This document shows positions 9,957 through 21,631 of a DNA stretch of 64,000 bases, one piece after another. The notes under the pieces were generated by a model. That model saw only the letters and a program-made list of their open reading frames with translations, was not told where the DNA came from and searched no databases. How positions within the stretch are numbered: position 1 is the first letter of the stretch; each line of letters starts with the position of its first letter. The translations under genes were made by a program, and so were the position numbers. Source of the stretch: Branchiostoma belcheri (lineage: Eukaryota; Chordata; Leptocardii; Amphioxiformes; Branchiostomatidae); contig NW_017803998.1 in assembly GCF_001625305.1 (NCBI RefSeq), positions 36,892-100,891 of the forward strand, written 5' to 3'.

Positions 9957-10703
9957 TGGGCAAAACAAAATAAGGACGGGAAGAAGGAGGATGAAAACAT
10001 GTAAGGTTTTAATAAGAAACACATTTAGATAAGGAAGGGGAAAGAAAATGAAGTATGAAAGGTAGGTGATGTAGCTTGAACACTCTTGACATAATATGTT
10101 GGAGTTTATTATGGGAATGTGTTGCGAATAAAGAGGAACTGAAGATTAACGGCTTGTCTTTGTTTTCATTCATTGAAAGCTTTGTGAGAAGAAAAAAAAA
10201 TAAGACCAACGAACTAGGGATAAGTAAGAGGATGAGATAGGAAGATGAAAGAGGGAGGAGACAGGAAAAGAAAGAGCATGGAGTATTTACAAGGACGACA
10301 ATAAGAATGTGGGGCGCGACGAAGGCGCGGACCCCATAACTCATAGGGATGATCCAATGAGTGCGCAGTGGGGATAGGTTACTATCGAAGGACGTAGTCA
10401 TTTTTAATTGGACGAAGGAAGTCATTTGTCGTCTCCCTATATTATTTGTATGCTCCCTATAATGCTTTAAACGCAAGAGTTATATACAAAATTAGTACCA
10501 GGTATATTGTAGAATGTAGTATAACATTGTACCCATATCATTGTATTTTCTTTCTTCATACAAGTTGTTTGTATTTGCAATTACCCCTTGCAATAAACTT
10601 TCACTATAAACCCAGTCTAACATGGCCCCTGATCGGCCGGTGTGTCGTGGCCTTCCCTGTCAAAAATGTGCGTCGTGATCATGACTACATTTTTTTTATT
10701 ATT
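9957..10703. other. Intergenic, no feature recognised
   Basis: A purine-rich stretch lies around 9960-10310, then unique AT-rich DNA. Frames at 10009-10476 (minus) and 10446-10706 (plus) have low-complexity composition and no domain. The element at 10704 begins after TTTTTTTTATTATT, the complement of its A-rich 3' tail. Confidence 0.5.
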
Positions 10704-13700
10704 TAACAGTTGGTGAATACAGCAAGGATGCTGCCAAGATCTACTCCGCTAACCTATGTAGTGGAGTAGTGCTGTGTTGCTTGAGGAGATGGATGTCATC
10801 AGACGGTGCAACCTTCCTTGGGCGTTTCGACCCTCAACCGTGACGCCCTCGAGTTGTTGGGTCCAGCAGTGGCGGCCAACTCACTGCACATCCTCTCCGG
10901 CAGGCTTCCAGCAACTTTCTTCTCTTCTACTCCATAACCAGCAGGATGACCTCTCTGCCGCCTCACCCAGCTTGCGAACTGCGACCTTTCTCTCCTTCCC
11001 TTTCACACCTATGGCGGTGAACAGCTTCCATACTGACTGGGCCGGAAAGCCCCTGCAACCCACTTCTACAGGAAACAGCCACGCCTGCCATCCTTTACTT
11101 CTGCACTCATCTATGAGCTCCTGATACTTGTTCTTCTTCCTCTCGTACGCCTCTTCACACCTTTCTTCCCAGGGGACAGTTAGCTCGACGAGGACTAACT
11201 TCTTCTCAGCTTCTGCCCACAGCACTGCGTCTGGTCGTAGCTTTGTCTGAACTACTTTGGGGAACTGCAACTTCCTCCCCAAGTCGACTCTGAGCTCCCA
11301 TGTCTTTTGCCTTCTCCAGAATGTTGCCTACTTCTCTAGATCTGCCTGTGGTCGTTCTCCTCTCCCCCTCTCTTACAAAGGCGATTGTTGACCCCGGCCT
11401 CGTGCTTCCCTGTCTCTTTCTCTTCCTGGCTTCTTCTAGGGAGCATGCTAACACGGTCAACACCTTGTCGTGGCGCCAGCGATACCGACCCTGGGCAAGA
11501 GCCGTTTTGCATGAAGACAGTATATGGGCCATGGTGCCTCTCTCCCCACAGAGTTTACATGCTGGGTCTTCTCTTAGCCCCCATCTGTATAGGTTGGATG
11601 GTGAAGGTAAGGTGTCGTAAACTGATCTTAGCATGAAGGATATGCGATAAGGTTCGAGATTCCACAGATCTGCCCATGAGATTTTCTTGCTGGGAAGGTT
11701 CCACTTTGTCCACGCACCCTGTGTTGCCATCTGGGTTGCCTTCGCTATCCGCTTTTCTTCCTCTAGCTTCCTAACTTCCTCCTGAACTAGAGACCTTCTC
11801 TCCTCTCTGTTTGCCTTTCCCCACTGTTGGAAGTGGGTGGAACCTAAGCCCTGTCTTCCGATGTTGGTAATTCCGATAATGTCTCGCAACACCAGCATTC
11901 CCTCTGCTTGGTCTACCAGTGAGTCAGCTTTGAACCTCCGACCTGCTCTGGTTGTGACTCCGGCATCTCTAACTTTCTGGTCGTGAGAGTCCCTATACAG
12001 CATGACAGTTCTGCATTTGGCTACTTTGTACTCCTCCTCCACTGACGACAGCGGGAGCTGCATCTGCCCTGCCTTTGTATACAGCCCTATCGCGGTGAAG
12101 CTTGGCGGCACTCCTAACCACCGCCTCAGATGCTTGTTGATTTTCCTCTCGATCTCTGCAACAGACGTTAGTGGCATCTCGTAAACAGTTAACAGCCACA
12201 TCAATCTCGGCAACAACCCATTCTGGTACAGCCACGCTTTAAACTTCCCTGGGAGGCCTGATTTCTCTATTCTCCTTAGCCACTCCTGGGTCTGTTCCAC
12301 TGTACTGTGGACATTTCTCTTGTCTGTAAGTGTTTCATCGTACCACTTGCCCAGGCACTTAATTGGGTTGCCTTGTATTGATGGGATGGGGTCTCCCTGC
12401 ACGTATAACTTGAATCTTCCTGAGATCTTCCCTTTCCTTATCACCATGCATCTAGACTTCTTAGGTTTGAACTTCATCCTTCCCCACGTTGCCGTGCGAT
12501 CCAACTCTGCCAGCATCCACCTCGCTTCTATGTGGGAGATTGTTGTTAGGGTGATGTCGTCCATAAACCCTCTCAACGGTGGCTGTCTCGCCCCTGACTT
12601 CATCCTGGGGCCCTTCGCCTTAGTTGCTGCTGCATCAAGGAGCAGGTTCATCCCCATTATGAACAGGATAGGTGAGATGGTACACCCTGTCACAATTCCC
12701 TTCTCTAACTTCTGCCACTGCGTTGTGAAGCTGGCCGTCTTGAACCGCAGCTGGATTCCCCCAAAGTAACTGTTGATCATACTCTTCACTCTTGGGGGGA
12801 CATGGTAGTGATCCATCGCTACCTGGATGAGCGCGTGTGGGATGGAGCCATACGCATTGGCCAAATCCAGCCACACCACTGTCAGGTCCCCCTTGCTTAC
12901 TTTGGCCTCCCTGATCATCTGGCTGAGTACCCCTGTGTGTTCCAAACATCCTGAGAAGCCGGGGATTCCCCCTTTCTGCACAGAGGTGTCGATGTACTTG
13001 TTTTTCGTCACATATGCCACCATTCTTCTAGCCAGTATGGAGAAGTAGATCTTGCACTCTACACTCAGCAGTGAGATTGTTCTAAACTGATTTATGGTTG
13101 ATGAGTTCTCCTCTTTTGGTACCAGGCAACCTTCCGCCTTTTTCCAACACTCAGGGATGGTCCCCTTCACCCAGATTCTCCGGAGCAGCCTCCACAACCG
13201 CCGCAAGAGCAAGGGGCATTTCTTATACACCTTGTAGGGGATCCCGCTCGGACCGGGGGCTGACCCTGCTCTGGCCTTTCTTACTACTTCCTGGATCTCT
13301 TTCCACGACGGTTCACTAGTGTCTAGCTGAAACTCTGGTTCTTCCACAGTCACTAGACCAGAAATTGCCTCCAAGGGCTGTTGTCTTAACTCATCGTTGT
13401 GCGTCTCCCTCAGGAACTCCTCAACTTCTTCCTTGGAGCTTGTTAACCTCCCTGACTTGGCTTCTCCCAACAGCGATCTTGTAAACCTGAATGGGTCCCT
13501 CACGAACTGGGCCCTCTTGTTTGTTCTGTCCTTCCTCCGTTTTCTTAAGCTCTCTGCCTTACGTAGATTACACAAGCGGCTTCGGATTTGGTTTGTCAGC
13601 TGTTTAATTCCTTCCTTCTCATCCTCCTTGCTCTTCTTATACCGCTTTTTTAGCGCTTTTATCTCTTTCCTCATCAGCTTCTTAATCTCTCTCTCCCTTC

Positions 13701-14516
13701 TGTTGGGCTGTTTTGTGCTGCAGGGGCTCTTCTTTCTTTCTTCTATCCCGAATCTCTCTCGAGCAATGTTGTACGTTATCGTTGACAAGGACTTGACTTT
13801 GTGCTCTACTGCTCCAGCTAAGGTTGCTTCCAGCACCTTGTCTAGATCTTGGTCAAGCTGGTTCCACGCTTTCAATTCACTCATCTTGGGCCACTTAATC
13901 TTCTCTCTCGTTGGGTGGTTTTGGTTCTCTAAGTTTGTGGCCTCACTGCTACTTTGTTGCTGGTTTTCTGCACTGCTTTGAGTCGGACACCTCCTGTGTT
14001 CTTGAGGCGCCTCTGGTGCCTGGAAGTCCCTAGAACTGTGGGTTTCCTCCTGTCTGGAGTCCTCCTGCGTCTCAGATACTATGTCTGTGCGCTGCACCTT
14101 TAGCACCTCTTTCCCACACTTGGTCTTCGCTAGGTGAATCTTTAGCCCCTTGTTGTTCTTGCATACTTTCCCGCAGTGGCACTTCGCTTCCGGTACAGTA
14201 CTCTCTCCTGTTAACGTTGTTTGCGTCATCCTTCTCATCGTCCGTACTTCAGTCCGAGTCATCACCGTGTTGTCCGCTCCAACGAGTCCCTCATCCTCCC
14301 CCCCTCTCGGGTGACTCTGGGGGTATTGCTCTGTAAGTCGTGCTGCAGTAAGGTTTGGTTGCCCTCGCTCCTCCGGTGCGAGTGCTGCGCGTGCAGGGAT
14401 ACTACCCCTACACACCCAAGGCCAGACTTTCCTGGTGGTCATCTGTCTCTCCAGCGTCACCGATCTTCCCCGGTTGCCATCCATACTTTCCTGGAAGTCA
14501 CTGGTTGCCCAGACGT
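10704..14516 (-). mobile_element. R2-group non-LTR retrotransposon (probably HERO clade), full-length unit
   Basis: On the minus strand the unit starts near 14516 and ends at an A-rich tail (TTAAATAATAAAAAAAA) near 10704-10690. It has one long frame with an N-terminal zinc finger, a reverse transcriptase, a CCHC knuckle and a C-terminal restriction-like endonuclease, the architecture of the R2 superclade. The last 257 bases (10704-10960) are repeated almost exactly at 14517-14773, directly upstream, so a second unit lies head-to-tail with it. Confidence 0.85.
10881..14484 (-). pseudogene. HERO-like polyprotein: zinc finger, RT, restriction-like endonuclease (one frameshift)
   Basis: I choose the Met at 14484 as start; the frame is open further upstream, but that part is the 3' end of the neighbouring unit. 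Near the N-terminus CHCGKVCKNNKGLKIH is a zinc finger for DNA binding. The RT core includes GSAPGPSGIP, VVWLDLANAYGSIP, GIVTGCTISPILF and the active-site FMDDITLTT, with FMDD in place of the usual YADD. CKLCGERGTMAHILSSC is the CCHC knuckle. A frameshift near 11300 moves the endonuclease to another frame, where LRPDAVLW and LVLVELTVPWEE give the PD-(D/E)xK core, ending near 10881. The protein would nick a specific target and prime reverse transcription there. Apart from the shift it is about 1,200 residues and well preserved. Confidence 0.85.
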
Positions 14517-14858
14517 TAACAGTTGGTGAATACAGCAAGGATGCTGCCTTAATCTACTCCACTCACCTATGTAGTGGAGTAGTGCTGTGTTGCTTGAGGA
14601 GATGGATGTCATCAGACGGTGCAACCTTCCTTGGGCGTTTCGACCCTCAACCGTGACGCCCTCGAGTTGTTGGGTCCAGCAGTGGCGGCCAACTCACTGC
14701 ACATCCTTTCCGCCAGGCTTCCAGCAACTTTCTTCTCTTCTACTCCATAACCAGCAGGACGACCTCTCTGCCGNNNNNNNNNNNNNNNNNNNNCCCCTCT
14801 CGGGTGACTCTGGGGGTATTGCTCTGTAAGTCGTGCTGCAGTAAGGTTTGGTTGCCCT
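14517..14858 (-). mobile_element. Second HERO-like unit: 3' end, gap, 5'-truncated start
   Basis: 14517-14773 repeats the 3' end of the first unit (10704-10960) nearly base for base. After a 20-N gap, 14794-14858 repeats 14301-14365 of the first unit's N-terminal region exactly. On the minus strand this reads as a unit truncated at 14858, an unsequenced middle, and a 3' end fused directly to the start of the next unit. The true gap could be several kilobases, or the pattern could be an assembly artefact. Confidence 0.7.
14774..14793. other. Assembly gap (20 N)
   Basis: Twenty N bases inside the second HERO-like unit; the length is probably a placeholder. Confidence 1.
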
Positions 14859-17100
14859 ACTAATATAGGTATTTAAACGAAAAGACGGTTACTCAAGTAA
14901 CAAATTGCGCATTACATGTACCTTACAATGTCTTTAACGGGGGAGGTATATAAATTCAGGCTTACATGAGGGTCTGCATGGGGGTGGGGTGGAGCTTTCA
15001 ATGGTTAATGGTAAATTCAGCACCTCTGACGACGTTTAGCAGTAAATTCCGGAAGGCGAGAGCTATATAGGGGTCCGGGGTATGCTCCCCCAGGATATTT
15101 TGTATTTTTAAACTTTCAATAACGTGTTTTCCTGCATAAGAGCAAAGTGACATGCAGCATTGGAACATAGGAATTGAGATACATTTCATAAAGTACCAAT
15201 GACCGTCTTCGACGTCATACATTACCGGATAATCTCGTGCCCATCACAGCATGGGGTGCTTTGCTTGCACTGATTTTCGAAATTACCGGCCATGAGAAAG
15301 AGTAAACTGCACTAATTATAAATATCTAATAACCTATGATAAATTAAACGAAACTTATAAGCAATGACAACAATGACTTGTGTCAGTACAGGGGCTAACA
15401 GATGTCTCAGCCATTGAAGTCATTACATTGGTGTAACAAAAATCCCTCTTTGAAGCGTTTTACTGCTAAAATGACGACATGATGAAGAAAAGTATTTACA
15501 TGAAAACCAGGTCACGTCGCTCATATTTGACTGGGAAGGGAAACCAATAGATATTATACAATACAGAATTTCCGTTCAATCAAGTGCTAGACGATTATTA
15601 CAAATCAATGAATTAGGAATGAGACCTTTCGAAGACCTTTGTATACGTATGTATATAATATGGCATTTTCATTTGTATTATACATACGTAACATCCCAAT
15701 AATGTCCTAAATTTAGGATGATATGACGACTTTGGCTTGGTCCTAATTGCATAGTTCTGCTTTAAACTTGCCATGTGATGTGTAAGCCATGATCGGGTCA
15801 CTGCGCCCTCATGCGACTCTTTCCTAACATAACATGCTTTCTCCGCAATGTAAATGCAATGTGCAAATTTTTCGGTAGATGGCGTGTGGCTAAGCAGGGA
15901 CAGTTTGTAGTCAATTCACTCTTCTTGAAGAATTACTTGACTTTGACTGTGTAAATTCGTTGATAGCAGAGATTTTAAAATAACACACGCAGATACAAGC
16001 AATCACTTAAAAGGTAATAAATTAAATATATTAAACTTCAATAAAACAGCAACAAAAGTATACAGAGATTCCTCATTTAGTATCTGGTGCCAGTCTACTA
16101 CTTTCTAATGTGGAGACATTAGAAAGTAGTAGAATCTTTCACATAACATGATGTAATTTTAGTTCATATTTGACTACGCCATAGAGCAGAACACAATTCA
16201 ATTAGTTTTCCTTTTAAGGTATTATTTTACTTTAAATTAGGCATATGATTAAAGAAATAGCCAATATCAATTTGGTATATGCACGTAAGTAATGTTTGGA
16301 TTTTGAAAATAACACATTCATGTGCTCACAGATTTACGAATCCAAACTTCTCAAATTCTGGCATGACTTAATTACGCTCCTAGTAAGTTAAATTTATAAT
16401 AGTTTAATGTCCATCACCGCTAAGTCAGGGGAATTGGAACATGCTAATCCTATTAGTATATGCAAATGTCTTTGCTAATATATAAGACTGATAACTGTCT
16501 AATACCATACTGTTGGAGGATAGAATGACTGGTTCCTATGGTGATATACAATACTCATATTGAACTAAGTTTTGCTCTCATAAAGAATACCGAACACTCA
16601 TTGGACCGATTTGGTCATTTTATATAATATTGTAACACTTCACAGTACCGAGAACGCAGGTGTAATCGCGATGCATTGTGGTTTACGTCTCTAACATGTT
16701 CTATATCTCGATAATCTGTACTTGTGCTCATGCGCACTGGGCTCCTGGGATTACTAGGGGTCATACTGGTAACGAACTTCATCCTTATATACGTGATATA
16801 CGTTGTGACTGCCCATATTCCCTGTTTCTCATGCGAATAATCATATTAAAAGTTAACTCTTGTTGGAATAATGGATGAAATGATAGCATGGGGCATGTAT
16901 GACATGATATGGATGACATGACGGGACGGGACGAATGCCCCGGGCCTTTGCTGGGCACAAATTCAGCGTCTCATCCACAGGACAACGCGAGTTAAAAGCA
17001 GAATAAAAACAATCTGCTGCAGCATGCCGAAAAAAGGGGTCCTCTCTGCATTTTGAATTGGCGCGCGGCGTGCTATCCTACGCTGCGGGTGTCCGCCACA
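14859..17100. other. Intergenic AT-rich DNA, no gene recognised
   Basis: No frame above about 75 codons shows a domain, and no paired exon boundaries were found. The only structure is a perfect 18-bp hairpin at 16094-16133, listed separately. Confidence 0.5.
16094..16133. repeat. Perfect 18-bp inverted repeat (hairpin)
   Basis: TCTACTACTTTCTAATGT (16094-16111), a four-base loop GGAG, then its exact complement ACATTAGAAAGTAGTAGA (16116-16133). It is flanked by unique AT-rich DNA. It could be the stem of a small RNA or a tiny foldback element. Confidence 0.75.
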
Positions 17101-17289
17101 TTTCCTGGTCATGTGTCTAAAGCCAGCCGTCGCCCACAACGATTGTCGTGCGATCGTATACCGTCGTCAGTCTAAAGTCGGCCTTATTTGCATAAGGGCA
17201 ATGACCCCCCCACTTCCTTCGCCGGCGACGGTGAAAAATCCTCCTCGGATCTCCCGATGAAGGATCGCAGGATAGGGTCCGAGGCGGGA

Positions 17290-17760
17290 GTGACGACGAT
17301 TCGAGGATTAGGCCACACCGATTTAATTTTATGGATGACATCCTCTGAAGACCCCCAAACTAGTGCGCGCGGGCGAATAAAAAAAAATTCCGGCCAAAAA
17401 TAAAAATGCTACTGAACCACAGGAATACAAAGCTGGTATTGTGAATTCCCGACAGTACATAGTGACGTATACGATAAGCCGGCACATGCTGGCTTTTTGT
17501 GGCATTTATGAATCGGTACTATACTTATGTCCTGAGTTCTTGAGTCGTGGAGCTTCGAACTCGATAACTTGGGTGCTCGGCTCCGTTTTGTCGCTGACTA
17601 GCATGGACTACCCAGGCCTAGAGCCAGGCCAGAGCCTCGGTGGAGGTGATCTTTTTTTTTTTGAGGGCGACAGGCGAAAATCAATGCGCGCGCGGATGTC
17701 ATCCATACATCATCAATACATTTGTGAACATCATCAACAGATTGATGAATGAGTGTAGAG
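17290..17760. repeat. Dispersed repeat remnants (two families)
   Basis: 17310-17400 carries GGCCACACCGATTTAATTTT and GATGACATCC, ends shared with repeats at 18395-18490 and 39715-39790. 17420-17530 (ACCACAGGAATACAAAGCT and CCGGCACATGCT) matches 56585-56720. 17676-17720 carries AATGCGCGCGCGGATGTCAT, as at 41085-41110, 18713-18750 and 52588-52650. No coding content. Confidence 0.6.
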
Positions 17761-18147
17761 TTCCTTCAAACAATCACGACTTTTGATGCACAATTGCCGT
17801 AATGAAGTTTAAAATCGAAAAGTTTTGTTGTGGGTTTCTAATGATTTCATTTGCAATGCTAAGCATCACCATGGTAACCAGTTGATTTAACCTCCTGCGA
17901 TCCCAACTTCTGACGAAGAGGACAACTTATAGGACCGCCTTTCAACAGTCTCTGCGCTTCGCTGTCGTCTGCCGCGAATAGGCGGGGAATAGGCGCTGTC
18001 TTTCTTCTGCCGCCAGCGGAAAACGCGATCTGATGACCAGGTGTTGGCGGTCCCGTACAATGGCTCCAAGAGTCAGGTTAATGTTGTTTTTTTCTTTCTC
18101 GCGTAAGTCAAAATGATCATTGCTTCACTTGCGCTCTTGTTGTGACT

Positions 18148-18319
18148 GTGTGTGCGTTTCTCTTTCTTTCTCTCTCTTTCCTTCTCGCTCTCTCTCTGTG
18201 CTGTGCCTGCGAGTGTTTGTGTTTCTGTAGGTGTGTGCGTCACGGTTTGTGTAAGTTTGTGCATATCTCTCTGTGCGTGAGCGTGTCAAAAGTTTGTTTG
18301 TGCACGTGCGCCCGTGTAA

Positions 18320-18354
<35 letters not shown>

Positions 18355-18372
18355 AGAGAAAGAGAGAGAGAA
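18148..18372. repeat. CT/TG/GA simple-sequence tract
   Basis: Successive TC-rich, TG-rich and (GA)n blocks. Frames across it are low complexity on both strands. Confidence 0.85.
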
Positions 18373-18390
18373 TTCCAAATTCGCTTCCAT

Positions 18391-18760
18391 TCTTTAGCCA
18401 CAGCAAGTAAATTTTATGATGACATCCGCAGACTCCAATATAATGCGATAGGGCAAATCAAAACAAGGCGACAAAAAAAAAAAACGGACTCTTTCATTTT
18501 CAAATTTTGACGTCATAAGCCTTGTAAAACAAGAATTCGGCTGAATGCGATGGAACATGTCAGTGTCAACATTTCCGATCAAACGCGAACCATTGTGCCT
18601 CAAGTATGCTGGATCCCTGATGGTCTCTGAACCGATGGGCATTTACAACATATTTGCCCATTTTCGGCATGTTGACCACCGTCAGAGGGCATTTTTTTTC
18701 CCAAAATCATGCGAAAATTAATGCACGCGCTGATGTCATCCATACAAATTATTTGCTGTT
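18391..18760. repeat. Dispersed MITE-like element remnant
   Basis: The left end TAGCCACAGCAAGTAAATTT with ATGACATCC and ATGCGATAGGGC matches 39715-39790 in a GPCR intron. The right end AATGCACGCGCTGATGTCAT with CCATACAAAT matches the family at 41043-41420. No coding content. Confidence 0.5.
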
Positions 18761-19134
18761 GCCTTACTGGTATGTACCTGCAGGACGTTGCCTTGTCACA
18801 GTCACTTGTCGCTGCAGCTGTGCGTGTAGTTTCACTTTGGATGTCAGAGGTGGTTGAATAGGAAACAAACACTTGACGAGTGAGCCCCTCTCTGTGATAT
18901 CCAACAACAGGACCACCTTGGCACATAACCTTGAGGTGAATAACAAGTACTCCCTGCCAAGTGGTCTATCGACAGGGCTGAAAAATTGTACACTTTTGTC
19001 TAAATTCGGCGCCAATGCAGTTATGCAATTAAAATGTATTCCAAAAAAATATGGTTTATGAAGGCATTTTAATTCCTGCGGTAAACGTGAAGCCAACATC
19101 TGTTTGAATCATTTTTTAATTCATGAGACAATGA

Positions 19135-19171
19135 GTGAGTGTGTGTGTGTGTGTGTACATGTGTTTGTGTG

Positions 19172-19204
<33 letters not shown>

Positions 19205-19262
19205 ATGAGTGTGTGTGTGTGTGTGGTGTGTGTGTGTATGTGTGTGTGTGTGTGTGTGTGTG

Positions 19263-19339
<77 letters not shown>

Positions 19340-19373
19340 TGTGTGTGAGTGTGTGTGTGTGTGTGTGCGCACG
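19135..19373. repeat. (GT)n microsatellite
   Basis: About 240 bases of nearly pure GT with rare interruptions. The frames in it are spurious. Confidence 0.95.
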
Positions 19374-19426
19374 TCCGTGCAGGTTGAAAAATTAATATTG
19401 AAACATCTTATTTACAAAATATTCGT

Positions 19427-19841
19427 GTGATTAGTAATTTACGTCCACTTTTCTATCCACTGTACTTGTGCAGTCATCTCACATTTCTGACACCTATTTT
19501 TTAAATGTTTTATTAAAAATATTCGTGTAACATTTGTGTGATTAGTAATTTACTTCCACTTTTCAACATACTTGTGCAATCATCTCACATTGCTGTCACT
19601 TATTTATGACGCTAAAACAGCCCACACGAGGCACACTAAGTTTGTGGTGCCACCACAAACTACCAGAATGTAAAACAAACATGGCTGACAGCTATGTCTC
19701 TAGCTATTGAACACTCGTAAGACGTCATATTTTGGCACCTCCACTTCCTGAATGGTACTTATTTGCAATGGACTATAAAGTTGAGTCAACTTGAACATTG
19801 CCTTTTTGTATCGTCGTAATGTTACAAAGTGCTGCTTTAAC
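19427..19841. mobile_element. MITE-like repeat, copy 1 (ends AATGTTACAAAGTGCTGCTTTAA)
   Basis: The interior reads AACAGCCCACACGAGGCACA, GTTTGTGGTGCCACCACAAAC and AACAAACATGGCTGACA, and is shared with 34767-35018. The right end is the complement of that copy's left end. The left boundary is uncertain. Within it TTTGTGGTGCCACCACAAA is a near-perfect palindrome. Confidence 0.55.
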
Positions 19842-20168
19842 ATCTTTCCATCCCAGCCAAGAGAGCACTTTTTCATGTCTTCTCAGTTTCAACTATCATG
19901 GTAAACACATCAAGTAGTTGTGGGACCCTTGATCTTTCTGGACTCCATCTTTGAGAGAGGACGCGCCAACAGTCATAGTAGGGGGCTGGAACAGCCAGTC
20001 GGTTTATACAGGTGCGTGTGGTAGTGCTAACAAGACAGGGAGAACGTCAGCACCTCAGACACGAGCCTGTCTGTTAAAACAAACTGTAAGGGTGACATCT
20101 GTCCGCGCGACACCGCTGACACTGATATTTACTGATGCAATCTGTCTTTTTTTCTTATCTTTCCACAG

Positions 20169-21591
20169 CACACTGACCTGCAGATCCAGCGTGCTCGTTT
20201 CCTGTACAGCTGTCAGGTTCAGTTCGCGATGCGGGAGGCGGCGGTGGTGCAGCGCGGGGAACTGGTCCTGAAGTTTCCCGCCGGGAACAGACACATCCCG
20301 CCCTTGCTGTTCCTGGTGCCGGATTTACACGGGTATACCGTCTTTCAGTTTGCTGCTTCTTTGCACGTACGAGTGGCAAACGTTCTTTGCACAAGGGGCT
20401 AGTCAAACTTTCACATTGATATGCCCCAATAAGTAGCAAAGCAGTACTTCATATCCACTAAGGAGAATTGAGTTTACTGTTTGAACTGGGTACCACAAAG
20501 GTGTTACATGAGAAACGATGTAACTTATGAATGTATTATGTTCTCCACCCCTCCACAAGCCATACATGTATCATTGTGTTCCCCACCCCTCTGTAGGCCA
20601 TATTCTGTATCTGTATAGCCGGTATAAACACCCTTCGGCGTAACACACGAGCTTCGCAGGCACGCGGTGCGGCGACAGCTGGCTACATTACACCGATCGA
20701 CTTGTTACACCTAACCCTTGAACTTCCAACTCTAGACATTATTTAGGGTATAGAGTTTTCTTCTTACACAACAATAGAGTTTCTCACCTGCAGAACTCCA
20801 GTCAGAAGCTCTGAGGAAAGTGTCTGATAGACATCGAAACGTAAGCAGGTGAGAAGCTCTGTGGTTGTGTAAGAAGAAAACTCTATACCCTAAGTATCTT
20901 CCAACCTGATGAAATTATTTACGGAAATCTAGACATTATTATTTTGTTCCCCACCCCTCTGTAGGCCAATGGTACGTGCTGCTTTCAAAAGAACTATAGA
21001 AGAGGGCGAGGTCTATGACGCTACAGAGACCATCCGACGATGGTCCAAACGGCCCTTTTCACCAAGGGCATTTGATATCTGGCAACCTTTCGTCACCAAT
21101 GGTTCAGTGATTGATTGATTGATTGATTGATTGATTTGTTGGTTGGTTGGCTGGTTGGTTGGTTGGTCGGAGTGAAGATGCTTGCTTATACAAGGTGCCA
21201 ATGTTTATGAAATGTTTTGTGTATTCTTAACGTACTTTTCGTTCCCGAAAGCTGCGTCCTGATCGGGGCCCGGTTTGGGGATGTGACCTCAGCATGACTT
21301 CATTTGGATCTCAGCGAGTTGACAGTTAAACTTAAATGAATAACACTGATGTTGTTTGTGATAGAATTACGATGTGTTCCGGAAGCAAGGACCCCTCCCA
21401 GGCCTGGCAACTCCCGTTCCTGGCCATGTACTACCGGAAAAGGGAAGCAGACGACGCCATCACCTATCAGGACATCCTGTTCCAGTTCACACAGGACCCG
21501 GAGCAGTACCAGCCCAGGGACCTGATGGTGAAGGCACAGCGTCCCTTGGAGATAATCATAGGTTTGTAGTAGCTATTATGGGAGGGAGTGT

Positions 21592-21631
<40 letters not shown>

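Noticed and set aside
10774..11124. Plus-strand frame also found at 14587
   Set aside because: It is the antisense of the retrotransposon 3' end, repeated because the element is repeated.
12320..13981. Several plus-strand frames of 70-194 codons
   Set aside because: All are shadows of the minus-strand HERO-like polyprotein.
17887..18069. 60-codon Arg/Ser-rich minus frame
   Set aside because: No splice sites or domain, and it is surrounded by dispersed repeats.
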